Both the position numbers and the translations under genes were made by a program. A DNA stretch of 64,000 nucleotides from NCBI GenBank assembly GCA_035048495.1, contig CM068549.1, forward strand, positions 14,231,103 through 14,295,102. Direction: 5' to 3'. Source of the stretch: Euptelea pleiosperma. Its lineage: Eukaryota; Streptophyta; Magnoliopsida; Ranunculales; Eupteleaceae. A model generated the notes under the pieces. That model was not told the DNA's origin. It saw only the letters and a list, made by a program, of their open reading frames with translations, and did no database searches. Positions 1-10,699 of the stretch are shown piece after piece. Numbering within the stretch: the first letter of the stretch is position 1; every line of letters starts with the position of its first letter.

Positions 1-389
1 CTAAAACTTCTGTCACGATGTTGTGACCAAAGCCGATCACAAGCCACATACGAGCCCCGTGGCACACTTTAAGAGGGTGCTGACCGTATGGATGTTTGGC
101 CAGTCCTTTCGTGGGCCTTCAAACCAAACATCAGTCTGATTAATGATTTACAACCTTTGGATCTTTGCACCCAAATAACGTTCAAATTCCTACCGTTAAA
201 ATCAACCCAAGAAAATAAGTTTAATCCAACGCTTAGAAATCACTAATCTGGCTGATTTTTGGTCCACTGAGGGACTGGCTAAAGCCGCTAAACATCAATA
301 CGGTCAGCGCCCTCTAATAGTGTGCCACGCGGCTCGTATTGTGGCTTGTGACCGGTGGCTTTGGTCACAACATCTTTTGACGAAGTTTT
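1..389. repeat. R1 palindromic repeat, cut by the window start
   Basis: The two halves are reverse complements: GTATGGATGTTTGGCCAG on the left and ACTGGCTAAAGCC...ACGGTCAGCGCCCTC on the right, with AAAACTTCTGTCAC and GAAGTTTTACTC near the ends. The family has no coding capacity and occurs well over a dozen times in the window, so it is a MITE-like non-autonomous DNA element. This copy sits just inside the end of an R5 element. Confidence 0.8.
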
Positions 390-577
390 ACTCTTTTGAG
401 AATATGCCTGTTACATTTTAGCGAAATTTTTGGGGGTGATTTGGTCATTTTATTAAATTTCTTAGCTATATTTAAAAAGCAAATGGAAGTAATACCTTTT
501 TGTCAAAGCTCCCCATTGGTAAAAGGGGTTTTTGTTAATCAAATATGGCAAAAGGGATGTAAAGCTCAGAGATGCTC
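390..577 (-). mobile_element. End of an R5 element
   Basis: This stretch, read in reverse, matches the ends at 1795-1972, 1986-2160 and 3259-3425: CTCC..., then GCCATATTTG, a GGGGAGCTTTGACAAA-like block, then AAATTTAATAAAATGACCAAA. It is the terminus of an R5 element whose body lies mostly left of the window. It abuts the next R5 element at about 577 without clear spacer DNA. There is no coding content. Confidence 0.6.
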
Positions 578-640
578 TCCAACTAATCGCCATCGTCCCT
601 CGCCAAGCCAAAGTTTGGCTACAAACCCCGTAAACCTTCT

Positions 641-724
641 CCAGCAGGCTCGCTAACCCCATCGTTATTTTGAGGGGTTAGTTAAAACCCCTCAAAATAA
701 CGATGGGGTTAGCGAGCCTGCTGG
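641..724. repeat. Perfect 39-bp inverted repeat with a 6-nt loop
   Basis: Positions 641-679 and 686-724 are exact reverse complements, separated by AGTTAA. The arm begins CCAGCAGGCTCGCTAACCCC. It lies in the conserved terminus of R5 element 1, where its relatives at 3145-3200 and 4265-4310 have only one arm, so the duplication is local to this copy. Confidence 0.9.
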
Positions 725-1384
725 GTTTCTTCTTTGCCATATCTCCCCGCCAATGAACACTTTACTATTTTACCCTTCTGCCTGTACTCCTCCGACTCTA
801 CATTCAATCAGATCAAAAGTTCGTTGAAGTGTTTAGGGCTCTCATGCAATCCGATTCCTTTGCAACCGTTCAACGAAGATCGTCCCTAACCCTAACCCCA
901 TAAAGAAGAAAGACGATGAGTTCTTCCCATGCCAATGCTGCCACTGCTACCTCTTGAAAATAGAATCCTCTAATGCTGACAGAGTGCGACGAAGATGGAG
1001 CTTCTGATATCCGACGATGAATTACTCTATTCAGGTTTCAACGTCACCAGAAATCTGGTTTTTCTGGCGGATTACCAGACCTTGCTTTCCTCGGGAGATT
1101 TTCGTGATCAGATTCCAATTTTTCTCTGGATCAATTATTCTCTATGATTGGCACTTCGGTTATATCTGAGGTTGCTTCTATGTTCGATCACGCTGGAAAT
1201 TCAAGGAGTCTGAGAAGAGGAGCTGTCGAGTGTGATTGCCAGAAGGTAAACTAGCAATTGATTTTGAGATGGGCTCAAGCTTTCATCGATTGCTAGTTTG
1301 CCAGAAGCTTTCATTTCTCTGATGCAAGGCCGCATAGATATAGAGAAAGCTGCATAGACGTAGAGACCAAAGAGTCAAAATTTT

Positions 1385-1775
1385 GTCAAAACAAGTTGTG
1401 ACCAAAGCCAGTCACAACCTTCGATACGAGCCACCTGGCACACTATTAGAGGACGTTGACCGTATGGATGTTTGGCCAATCCCTCGGTCGACCTGCAAAC
1501 CAAAAATCAGCCTAATAAGTGATTTACAACCTTTAGATCTTTGTACTCAAACAACGCTCAATAATGCTCAAATTCCTATGGTTAAAATCAACTCATGAAA
1601 ATAACTTCAATCCAAAGCTTAGAAATCCTTATAAGGCTGATTTTTGGTTTGCAGGTCCACCAAGGAAGTGGCCAAACATCCATATGGTCAGCGCCCTCTA
1701 CCAATATGCCACATGGCTCGTATTGTGGGTTGTGACTGGCTTTGGCCGCAACCTGTTGTGACAAGTTTTACTCGA
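1385..1775. repeat. R1 copy inside R5 element 1
   Basis: Both arms are present: CCGTATGGATGTTTGGCCA near 1460 and its complement near 1670-1690. It occupies the same position relative to the R5 terminus as the R1 copies at 1-389, 2168-2548 and 3446-3675, suggesting it was part of the ancestral R5 element and not four independent insertions. Confidence 0.75.
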
Positions 1776-1985
1776 GACCAAAAGAGACAAGATTTGGTTG
1801 GATGACAAAAAATTTGTAATTCAAGGTATTTTGGTCATTTTAGGAGATTTCTTAGGTATTTTGACGAAGCTGTTGGAGACACTACATTTTTGACAACGTT
1901 CCCATCGGTAAAAGGGGCTGATTGTTAGCCAAATGGGAAAATAGCTATGGATAGCTGTTGGAGATGCTCTAAGTACAGTAATCTC

Positions 1986-3261
1986 TAAGGGCATCTCCAA
2001 CAGCTATCCATCGCTTTTGCCATATTTGACTAACAATAGCCCCTTCTACCGATGGGGAGCTTTAACAAAAAGGTTTTACCTCCATTTGCTTCTTTAAAAT
2101 AGCCAAGAAATTTAATAAAATGACCAAAAAATCCCAAAATTTTTAGTAAAATGTAAGAGGCATATTCTTCACAAGATGTTACCAAAGCCGGTCACGAGCC
2201 ACGTGGCACATTATTAAAGGGCGCCGACCGTATGGATGTTTGGCCAGTCCCTCGGTGGACCTGCAAACCAAAAAAATCAGCCTGATTATTGATTTTTAAG
2301 CATTGGATTGAAGTTATTTTCATGGGTTGATTTTAACCATAGGAATTTGAGTGTTATTTGGATGCAAAGATCCAAAGGTTATAAATCACTAATCAGGCTG
2401 ATTTTTGGTTTGCAGGTCCACCAAGGGGCTGGCCAAACATCCATACGGTCATCGCCCTCTAAAAATGTGCCACGTGGCTCGTACTGTGGCTTGTGATCGG
2501 CTTCGGTCACAACATCGTGACAGAAGTTTTACTCTTCTCAAAACAACTGCATCGTCCTTTTTGTTTCTTCTTCACACCAAAAACAAAACAAGATTCATTA
2601 CAAACCCTACATAGCACTCTCTGCTCTATCTTTCCACCACTCTCTCCTCCCTCCTTGGTCACACACCCGGAGATTAATTACGCTTTTTCTGTCTCTTCCC
2701 TTGACATCCCATTCATAACCCTAACAACCAAACAATTATCAAACCCTATCTATCTCTTTCTCTGGGTGTATATCTCACGGAGAAATCGGTTGAGGAAGAT
2801 AAGAAGGTGGTCATGGATGCCAATCTCCCGCATTTTGAAAGGAGAACTCCTCGTTGGAGACTTATTAAGTCAACACTTTTCCCTCACAAATCTCAAGACA
2901 AAGAAGACAACGGCAAAGATGAAGACGAAGATGAGTATTGTGGAAGTCAAAGTTGGAGTAAGAACAAGAATAGGAAGAGGGTTTTGGGGTTTTGTTTTAG
3001 ATTTGATCGTAGCTCATCGTAAGTGGGTTTTGTTTTAGATTTGGCCTTGCTTTTGCAAAAGGATAAAATGGTAAAGTTTTAAATGGCGGGGTGGTATGTC
3101 GTGGGAGGAATTTCGCCAATATTGGCGAGGTGGACTGTTCTTTTGGCTAATCCCTCAAAATAGAGATGAAGTTAGCTAAGCTAATGGAGGACTAATTTGG
3201 GGGTTTCTCTCCAAACTTTGGCTTGGAGAATGAAGATGGCGACCTATTGGAGATGCTCTAA
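1986..3261 (+). mobile_element. R5 element 2, plus orientation, with a captured interior
   Basis: It begins TAAGGGCATCTCCAACAGC and ends TTGGAGATGCTCTAA, inverted relative to each other. Order: terminus (1986-2160), R1 copy (2168-2548), unique interior (about 2550-3050), and the terminus with AAAATGGTAAAG, TGGCGGGGTGG and CCCTCAAAATAGAGATG. The interior contains a 5'-UTR-like pyrimidine-rich stretch, then an ATG at 2814 opening a frame of about 69 codons with an acidic run (KDEDEDEY) and a following GTAAGT at 3020. It looks like a captured first exon. I do not recognise the protein. Confidence 0.6.
2168..2548. repeat. R1 copy with GCCACGTGGC boxes in both arms
   Basis: A nearly complete R1 palindrome. 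GCCACGTGGC (a G-box core, itself palindromic) occurs at 2198-2207 in the left arm and at 2469-2478 in the right arm. The outer parts carry GATGTTACCAAAGCCGGTCAC and the matching CGGTCACAACATCGTGAC. Confidence 0.8.
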
Positions 3262-4385
3262 GGGCAGCTATCCATAGCCATTTCCCTATTTGGCTAACAA
3301 TCATGCCCTTTTGCCGATAAATAGCTTTATCAAAAGGTAATGTCTCCATTAGCTTGTCTAAGATAGCCAAGAGATTTACTAAACTGACCAAAATACCCTA
3401 GGTCATTTTGTAAAATTCAAAAGAGATGTACTAGAAGATAAGCAGTAAAACTTCTATCACATTGCACAATATGAGCCCCGTGGCACACTCTTAGTGGACG
3501 ATGACCGAATGGAAATCACCAATCAGGCTGATTTTTGGTTTGCAGGTCCACCGAGGGACTGGCCAAACATCTATACGGTTAGCGTCCACTAAGAGTGTGC
3601 TACGTGGATCGTATAGTGCGATGTGACCTGCTTCGGTCACATCACGTTGTGACAGAAGTTTTACTCGATAAGAAGCATCGTTTTCTTTATGAAACTTACC
3701 CTTTTTTCATTGTTACTGCGTGAGAGGGAAAAAAGATGATAGAAAGACTATTGTGGTTTTGAAGGTGGTGTGCATTTCAACGGTGTGCGGTGTGCGAAGA
3801 AAGTTTTGGATCTTTGTTTCTCTTGCAATTCTCACTGATCTCTCAACTATTTTCGGTGATTTTTTTTCTTTTTATTGAATTACTGAACATAAAATGAGGT
3901 GGAAATTAGTGGAGCACGAGATTGGATTCTATGGTGCATGTTAACCTCCTGCAATTTTTGAGTTGTACGTTTCGTAATTGGTGAAGGTGTGGAAGAAGTG
4001 AAGGGAGAGATCCCTGCGATGGTGGCTATTCCAGTGGATTCGACATTGAAATCATGAACGGGAGGGTTTAGAGGAGCCTTTGGTTGCATCTGAAGATTTT
4101 GGGAGATTTGATTTCAAGCTTCCATGGCCCATCTCTCTTTCTCTCAATTTCAACTGTCGAAGCAAATGGGCCGGTTTTGTGTGAGGGTAAAATGGTCATG
4201 TTCAGACAACGCGAAGATATGGCGAAGGAAGATGTCTCGCCAACATTGGCGGGGTGGAGAGGTTTTTTAGCTAACCCCTCAAAATAGCGATGGGGGTTAG
4301 CGACCTGTTGGAGGACGGATTTTGGAGGTTCTCGCCAAATTTTGGCTTGACGACAAAGGATGGATAGCTGTTGGAGATGCTCTAA
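3259..4385 (+). mobile_element. R5 element 3, plus orientation, with a captured interior
   Basis: It shares a CTCTAAGGG junction with element 2, where part of the expected terminal sequence (TCTCCAACA) is missing, and ends GCTGTTGGAGATGCTCTAA. It has the family order: terminus, R1 copy (3446-3675), unique interior (about 3680-4185), then the terminus with GGGTAAAATGGTCATG, CGCCAACATTGGCGGGGTGG and CCCTCAAAATAGCGATGGG. The interior differs from those of elements 1 and 2 and gives no recognisable protein. Confidence 0.6.
3446..3675. repeat. R1 copy lacking its centre
   Basis: AGTAAAACTTCTATCAC at the left and GTGACAGAAGTTTTACT at the right form the termini; the centre has been lost, joining ACCGAATGG directly to AAATCACCAATCAGG. 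GATAAG flanks both sides, a possible short target duplication. Confidence 0.75.
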
Positions 4386-4483
4386 AAGACAATTTATTAG
4401 AGTCGTGCTATCCTACGGATAACACCGATCTTTTTTTGTCCGGTTATCCATGGGATAACATTTTCCAATTAAGTATACTAGGG

Positions 4484-4955
4484 GAACACCACGTGTGATG
4501 CACATGCACCTTACATATGGAAGCACCTTACAAGTGGCACACTCGTAAACATCACTGACCGTATTGATGTTTGGCCCATGTCTAGGTGGGCCCTATAGGC
4601 AAAAAATCAGCCTGATTAGTGGTTTTTAAGGATTCGATTGGAGTCGTTGTCAAGGGTTGATTTTTAACCATGGATTTCAAGCATTATTTGGGGTACTCAT
4701 ATCCAAAGGTTTTAAATCACTAATCAGATTGATATTTGGTATATAGGTCCACCTAGGAATGTGACAAACATCCATAAGGCCAGTGGTCTCTAAGAGTCTG
4801 CCACATGGCTTATACTATTGCCCCTGAGGGCGTGCCAGACAACCTGAACTGTGAAGGGACATTTAACGAGGGAAGGTTTTACCCTTAAAGTAGAGAGGCT
4901 TCTAATTGTGTCACATGTGTGGCAACTCAGGTTGTTGCTTTATAATAGTATAGAT
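4484..4955 (+). repeat. Dispersed repeat CTAGGGGAACACCAC...TTTATAATAGTA with R1-like core
   Basis: It starts ACTAGGGGAACACCACGTG and ends GTTGTTGCTTTATAATAGTA. The same start, R1-like core and end recur at 17078-18372. Both copies stand immediately upstream of PMD-related sequence, so the two stretches are probably paralogous segments. No coding content. Confidence 0.65.
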
Positions 4956-5044
4956 AGATAGATTGAACAACCCTGATTGTTAATATCTAGCCATTAGATT
5001 TGAGTACTTTTGAGGCACAATTCTAGCCGTTGGTTTCAACCATT

Positions 5045-5180
5045 ATTTTTTTAGTACTAAAACCAATGGTTAAAAATCATCAAACAAGCTGATTTTTGTA
5101 CGAATGCCTACCAAGAGGTGGGCCGTGGCCTAAACAATAAACATCCATGCGGTCAGTGGACCCCAGATGGCAGCGGTGAG
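5045..5180. repeat. Half R1 repeat
   Basis: AACCAATGGTTAAAAATCATC...GCTGATTTTTG...ACATCCATGCGGTCAGTG corresponds to the right arm of R1. It abuts the start of the PMD homology. Confidence 0.6.
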
Positions 5181-5189
5181 GTGTTAAAA

Positions 5190-6770
5190 TATGCTTGGCA
5201 CTCGTACAAACATGCTTGGCATCCAAAGATGGATACTTTCTATCCCCGATTTGAGGAAATGACTATCACAATCGATGATGTCAAGCAGATTGTAGACATC
5301 CCAATCGAGAGTAAAGCGTTGGCGGCGACATAGTATATTGATTCAATTGATGGGGCTATTACTTTGGTTGTGAACGCATTGGGACTCGAGAGAGATGATG
5401 TCGTTGAAGAATTAGAATGTACCAACGGAATAGCCGTTAGAATAGAATTAATGGTTGAGGGAACAATTGAGTGAATTACCCAGTGATGCCTTTGATAAAG
5501 ATCAAGACTATGTTGCAAGGAGTACTTGTATCTTTTAAGGTGTACTTTACTTGCAGATAAGACTAGGACGGAGGTACATATAAAGTATCTTCAATTATTG
5601 ATGGACCTTGCTGATAATACACATGCCTAGGAGTAGGTGTACTTGCATTTTTGTACAGCCAGTTGGGACATACATGCCTCGAGACATGGAGTGAGGCGAA
5701 TTGCAGGGCATCTAACCCTGTTAGAGGTATACCTCCCAAAAATTATGTTACTTTTATTTCCTTAAATATTGTACTTGTTTCTCTATGAATATCTCCTTGT
5801 GCATGCATGGGTATATGAGCACTTCATAGTGGGGAAACCCACTCTAGACTTTGACTAATGAAAATCTTCTATGTGTCAAGTGCTGGAACCCAATGCCACA
5901 ACTTGGATCGGAGTAGCACAATCCAATCTAGTGATGTTACGGGAGGTACTAGACTTGTTGGAGGCAAAAATATATGAGTTACGACCCTAGTATTTATTAT
6001 TTACCTCATTTATGAGTTCATGGAATTGATAGTGTGGATTTATAGTAATTGCGGATTGTGTGGGATCCCTATTGAGGCAATATAATTAAGCATTATCCCT
6101 TTGCTAAAGTTGCCTTCTACTATGGTTGTCTGCAGGGCCATCTCGATGCAAGTTGCGACCTGAGGCGAAAATTCTTTACGACTCCTTTTTTATATTTAAT
6201 ATAACACTGAAAATCAGCTTGATTGATGACTTCTAGCCATCGGATTTAGTACTCAAAAACCATGCTTGAATCCAATTGCTAGAATCAATCGTAAAAAGTA
6301 CTAAACTCTATGGCTAAAGATAACCAATCAACTAATTTTTGGTTTGTATATCCAGTAAGGGGTGGGCTAAACATCCATGTGTTTAGTGGTCTGGGACCTT
6401 CACTCAACTGGGTTGGGGGCTTTCTCTCACCTGGGGCCTAAGGCGACCGCCTTATTGGCCTTATGGTAGAGCCAGCCCTAGTTGTCTGGGATGCTTTGAG
6501 GTTGTTGAACGCTACCGTCTCGACCAGGTTCTTCAATAGTTTGGACTAATTCAAACCAAACCTCATGCACCATTCACTCATGTCCGAGCAAATAAAAGAT
6601 CCACAAAGCAATGGTCATAAGATACTTTTCAAACTCTTGGACCATTGCTAAGATAAATGGTACAACCATGTGTTAGCCGCTCGTGAATGTAAGTCCCCAA
6701 TTGTGATGCCTTCGGATTGTGTCAGTCGATACCTCGCATGGTTCCACAATAGAACACACAAATGGATCTA
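5190..6770 (+). pseudogene. Plant mobile domain (PMD) protein, decayed and interrupted
   Basis: Conceptual reading in shifting frames recovers the PMD (aminotransferase-like, plant mobile domain) family in order: FEEMTITIDDVKQI...IPIES near 5250-5320, a VRIEWLREQ-like block near 5430-5475, LADKTRTEVHIKYLQLL near 5550-5610, RRIAGHLTLLEVYLPK near 5690-5745, AWVYEHF near 5803, ERYRLDQVLQ with FGLIQT near 6505-6555, and YLAWFHNRTHKWI near 6730. At least one in-frame stop (TAG at 5331) and several frameshifts break it, and a hAT-like element (6133-6480) splits it. PMD proteins are plant-specific; some act in gene silencing and many are transposon-borne. This copy cannot make a full protein. Confidence 0.8.
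6133..6480. mobile_element. hAT-like insertion with 8-bp target duplication, in the PMD pseudogene
   Basis: The element begins CAGGGCCATCTCG and ends TAGAGCCAGCCCTA, hAT-style ends. It is flanked by a perfect 8-bp direct repeat GTTGTCTG (6125-6132 and 6481-6488). The related PMD fragment near 18470-18480 has a single TTGTCTG and no insert, an empty site. R1-like sequence (about 6203-6395) lies inside. Non-coding. Confidence 0.75.
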
Positions 6771-6789
6771 AAACTCGAGCCATAGATCT

Positions 6790-7854
6790 GGGTATGATCT
6801 ACCAGTCTTTAAACTGGGAATTTCAAATGCATCTTTCGTCAGTGGAGATGACGAATCGGTACGTAATCACCTATCATTTATGTTTTCAATGTATATGAAT
6901 TTAATCTAAGAGTCAAGGTTGGTTGCTAATGTTTACTGTATGCAGCCATGATACATAGATATGACATTGAAGCTTCTAGAAGAATCAATTCAATTAGGCA
7001 GATCAAGATGTCGATGCATGGTTGATTAGAGACAAGTATACAACATCTTGTACTTTGACCATATAGCACCAACATATATCCAAACTGAAATTGGCACTGG
7101 TAGTGACAGTGTGAGTCCATCTTAGATTAGGGGCAAAGTTTGATGACTAATATCTTTTAAAAAAATAATGTTTTTTATAAAAAAAAAATTGTTGATGAAG
7201 CCGTCAAGCTAGTTTAAAAATATTTTTTTGATGCATAAGAATCAATCGTTTTGAGGTCTATGAGCCAATTGCTAAAACAAATTCCGTTATCTACTTGGAA
7301 ACAATTTATATTAATTATAATGGTATCTGTATTGCCTATGCGCCCAACAATGCATTGTGTTAATTATTATAATGGTTTATATTAATTATTGATTTTAGTA
7401 TTGTTGTGGATGGAACAAATAAGAATAGTAATGTGAATGGTGTTGGATTCAATGTGATAAAGGGGATAAAAATGTTCAATGGGAGATGACATACAATATT
7501 GTTTCTATGATCTAAACTAAAAAATTTGAAATGTTGAAAAGAATGGAAAAAAATTCAAATCTTAGAGCATTCGGTATACCAACGCTAAATGTAATCATAG
7601 GCATTCGGAAGGCACCTATTGAAGGTCTCAAAGTATACTCGATAGGTAGGTATCGAATGGGTCTCCATAAACATTTTAAATGTGTTATGCACATTCAGTC
7701 AGTCATCATCGAATGTTTTTTTTAAGGATTTCAGCAGGAACACATCGAACGGTATTTCAAAGAATGATTGGATGATATCGAATGTCCTAGCAGAGCCAAA
7801 AGCTTCTCCAATACTATTGGGTAGGACGTTATTTATTGTGATTTATATCATTCA
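6790..7854. other. No gene recognised
   Basis: AT-rich DNA with short A-runs near 7155-7190. Reading frames are short and show no family motifs. Nothing here can be assigned. Confidence 0.5.
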
Positions 7855-7859
7855 ATAAG

Positions 7860-10648
7860 TGAAAGTAATGTTTTTCCGTCGTTGAGAGAACGACCCTAAC
7901 TTCAACACATTTTTAATTGATCCGAGACATTTAACCTGTAAAATGGGCAATTTTGCACAGTGGCTCGTGTCGGATGTCGATCCGCACTCGGGATTAATCA
8001 AATTAGCGCGAATAAGAACATAAAAGATAACGAAAAATTTGCATGTAACACATCATACTCAAATCAACTTCATTTAATCAAAATTGTCTTTTACAGCAAA
8101 AATATGACAAAATAACTAAACTAGAAAGCATTTTAATAAGAGAGGGATGTAGAGAGAGAAAGAGGTTTTGAAAAAGAGAAACTAGAGAGAGAAAGTTAGA
8201 GAAATGTTAAAGAGGAGAGAGACTTACCATTATACCAACCCCATGGAGAGGGTCATCATGAATGAGATCGAGGAAGGGCTACCACTATGATGGAGAGGGA
8301 AGTGCTGGTTGTAGGCCGTTAGTTTTTTTGGAGATGGTGAGGTGTTTCTGCACCTCGCTTTTAGACATCAAGGCAGCAAGCACTGTTGTTTCCATTGAGG
8401 TTATGCCCGTGAGCTGTTGAGAGTACACAGGTGGAGGACAAAGTTGCATTCAGAGCATTGCAACATACTCTGCAATGGAGATCGATGATGCAGCAGGAGT
8501 TGCAGGTGATACAGAGGTGGTGGTCAGCAGCTTGGAGGAAGAGGACATCCAAACCAGCAAGGTTAAAGCGTTGAATTTGATGGAGGTTCACCCAAAGGAG
8601 AACCGTGGAGATGAAGTCAACAACCAGACTGGTGGTGGCGCACACCAGCAGCAAGGAGAATAATAGGTGCTGGTTCTTAAGGACTGTGATGCCGGTGGTC
8701 TGTTGGCCGGTGGTGGTGCTTATCGTGAAGACCAGTTGTAGGTACTGTTGGTTCTTGTTTGAAGAAGATGAGTTGTTGCACCGTAGGAGGGAGCATGTGA
8801 AGATGCAGCAAGGGTACTGGGCGTTGGATGAGCAGTGGTGGAGCAAGGAAGGAGCCTTTGGAGATGGACGGACCAGCCAAGGAAGAGAAGCCGCTGGCTT
8901 CCTCCTCTTCCCCTCTTTCCCACTTTTTTTCTTTTATTTTTTCTTTGGAAGAGAGAGAGGAGTCGGCAGGGAGATAACACAAACGGTGGAGAGAAGATTT
9001 GCTGGCGGAAGAAGGTGGTACAGGAGCTGCTGGAAGGAAGGAGGAAGAAGAAGGCGGAGACGGTCGGAGTTCTGCAACTCCGGCGGGACGAAAAGATGAA
9101 GGACGAAAAGAAGAAGAAGAAGAAGAAGACGAGAAGGAGAAGAAGAAAGAAGAAAGGGAAGAGAGGAAGAGGAAAGAAGAGAAGGAAGAGAAGAAAGAGA
9201 AGAGAAGAAGGAAGAAGGACGGCCGGAGAAGATGGTGGAGGCGGAGAGGTGCGCTGGCGACCGGAGTTGCAGCCTGCAACTCCGGTGAGGACGTGAAAAC
9301 GAAAAACCAGAAAAGCAAGAAGAAGAAGACAGAGGAGAGAAGGAAGAAGAAGAAGAAGAAGAAGAAAGAAGAAGAAGAAGAAGAAGAAGAAAAAGAAGAA
9401 GAAGAGTAGGTGACGGCCGGAGTTGCAGCTTGCAACTCCGGTGAAAACGTGATGAAGAAGATGAAGAAGAAGGTGGAACGAAAAGAAGAAAAAGAAGGAG
9501 AAGAAGAAAGGGAAACGGTGGGCAGAAGATTTGGGGAAGGAGAGGAGAAGAAAAGAGGGGGATTAGGGTTTGAACGAACCCTTCTCCTTCCTCTTATAAG
9601 GCTCCCTATTTCCTTTAATGGAAATAGGGTATTTTTTAAATAAAAAAATATTTTTAATTTTTTTAATTTTTTTTTTAAAATAAAATGCTACTTTTTCTTG
9701 GGGAATGTCCCCATTTAGTGGACCCCCCATTTTTTAAAATTTAATTAAAATTCTTTGGAAATTCACGGGGTCCACTGACTGGTCGGACAGCAGGTCGATG
9801 ATGATGGGCCCGGCTACTGGCCCACATGGATTGATGATGTCCATCGTCTCACAAGATGATGTGACAGACAGTCTGATGGCGATCGGATGGATGGTGACTT
9901 GATTGGGACCCAGATTGGTAAATCGATGGATCTAGAGAGATCCAACGGTCCGATTGACGATCCAACGGTCCGATGGAAGATCCAACAGTCAGAAAGCTAA
10001 GAGAGATGAGATAGAGCCGATGGGTAGGAGTTCTGGGGTTAGGTCAGTAGATTCGAGGATCGAGAGATGAAGAGAGAGAGAGAATAAGGAGAGATGAGCG
10101 AGAAAGTATAAAAAAATAGAGAAAAGTATTGGCAGAAGGTCTGGAACCCTGGTCTTCACTGTGACCATCCTCACGCTTCTCCAGTAGAATAGACTATCAT
10201 TCCTTGCTGACTCATGTGGCTTTAAACGCTTTGGTCCCTCTCTTGGTCATTGGCTCTCCTACTCTCTTCGTTCTTTGGGCCGGCTTTTTGGTCCTCTTAT
10301 TCAGCCCATATTTGGCCCATATCTTCTAGTCATAGCATGTGGGCTCTTTAAGCTTTGATAATGGGCTTTCATGATCGATTTGGGCCCACAAGTCTTGAGA
10401 ATCGTCCCATCGGGGTTTCCTGCGACAGAAGAAGCGCGTAATGAGACTTTATCAGAACGGCTTAATATCTAGACTTCCGAAAATGTGTTTAATGCATGCA
10501 AATATACCATTTCGTCCAGAAAAGTGTGTTCTACGCAACCCAAGAGACTCTTACGTAGAAAAGTAGGTAAATAGAGTATTTTACGTAGGAGAATGCAATA
10601 ACGCTAAAAGGATAATTGCTTAAAATAAGCACTTTTGAGCGAATATCA
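7860..10648 (-). mobile_element. Solo LTR (LTR-X copy 3), perfect ATAAG target duplication
   Basis: On the minus strand the sequence begins TGATATTCGCTCAAAAGTGC and ends CTTTCA, the TG...CA structure of a long terminal repeat. ATAAG stands directly outside each end (7855-7859 and 10649-10653), a perfect 5-bp target duplication, so this is one complete 2.8-kb LTR with no internal region: a solo LTR left by LTR-LTR recombination. It includes a long GAA-rich tract (about 9090-9405), several copies of the GGAGTTGCAG palindrome, and a conserved block with GTGCGGAT / ATCCGACAC near its 3' end. Frames inside are low-complexity and not genes. Confidence 0.9.
9065..9441. repeat. Three GGAGTTGCAG palindromes within a GAA-rich tract
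   Basis: GGAGTT...CTGCAACTCC stands at 9065-9082, 9261-9284 and 9417-9441. The last two are nearly perfect palindromes of about 24 bp. The same palindrome recurs in other LTR-X copies (near 20159, 25055, 25228, 63793), each time in or beside a purine/pyrimidine tract. Confidence 0.85.
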
Positions 10649-10699
10649 ATAAGTAGGGACGGGATATTGGCACCCGCATTTTCGATCAGAAAACTCACT

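Larger units (their letters stand above)
577..1972 (-). mobile_element. R5 element 1, minus orientation, with a captured interior
   Basis: Ends are CTCCAACTAATCGCC on the left and GGATAGCTGTTGGAGATGCTCTAA on the right, matching the two R5 elements that follow. Reading inward from the right end come about 180 bp of conserved terminus, an R1 copy (1385-1775), an interior (about 745-1380) unlike the interiors of the neighbours, and a conserved left terminus containing GGCGGGGAGATATGG in reverse. The interior looks genic (GC-richer, ACCCTAACCC box, short open stretches) but I recognise no protein. The layout resembles Pack-type elements that carry different host fragments between shared ends; that reading is inference. 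Confidence 0.55.

Noticed and set aside
890..905. Telomeric repeat
   Set aside because: Only two CCCTAA-like units occur, within a captured interior; too short for an interstitial telomere.
8361..9643. Several long overlapping frames on both strands
   Set aside because: They lie in the GAA-rich part of a solo LTR; the proteins are Ser/Phe or Lys/Glu/Arg runs in every frame. Composition, not coding.
7860..10648. LTR-X as a Helitron
   Set aside because: The ends are TG...CA with 5-bp target duplications; Helitrons give no duplication and end in CTRR.
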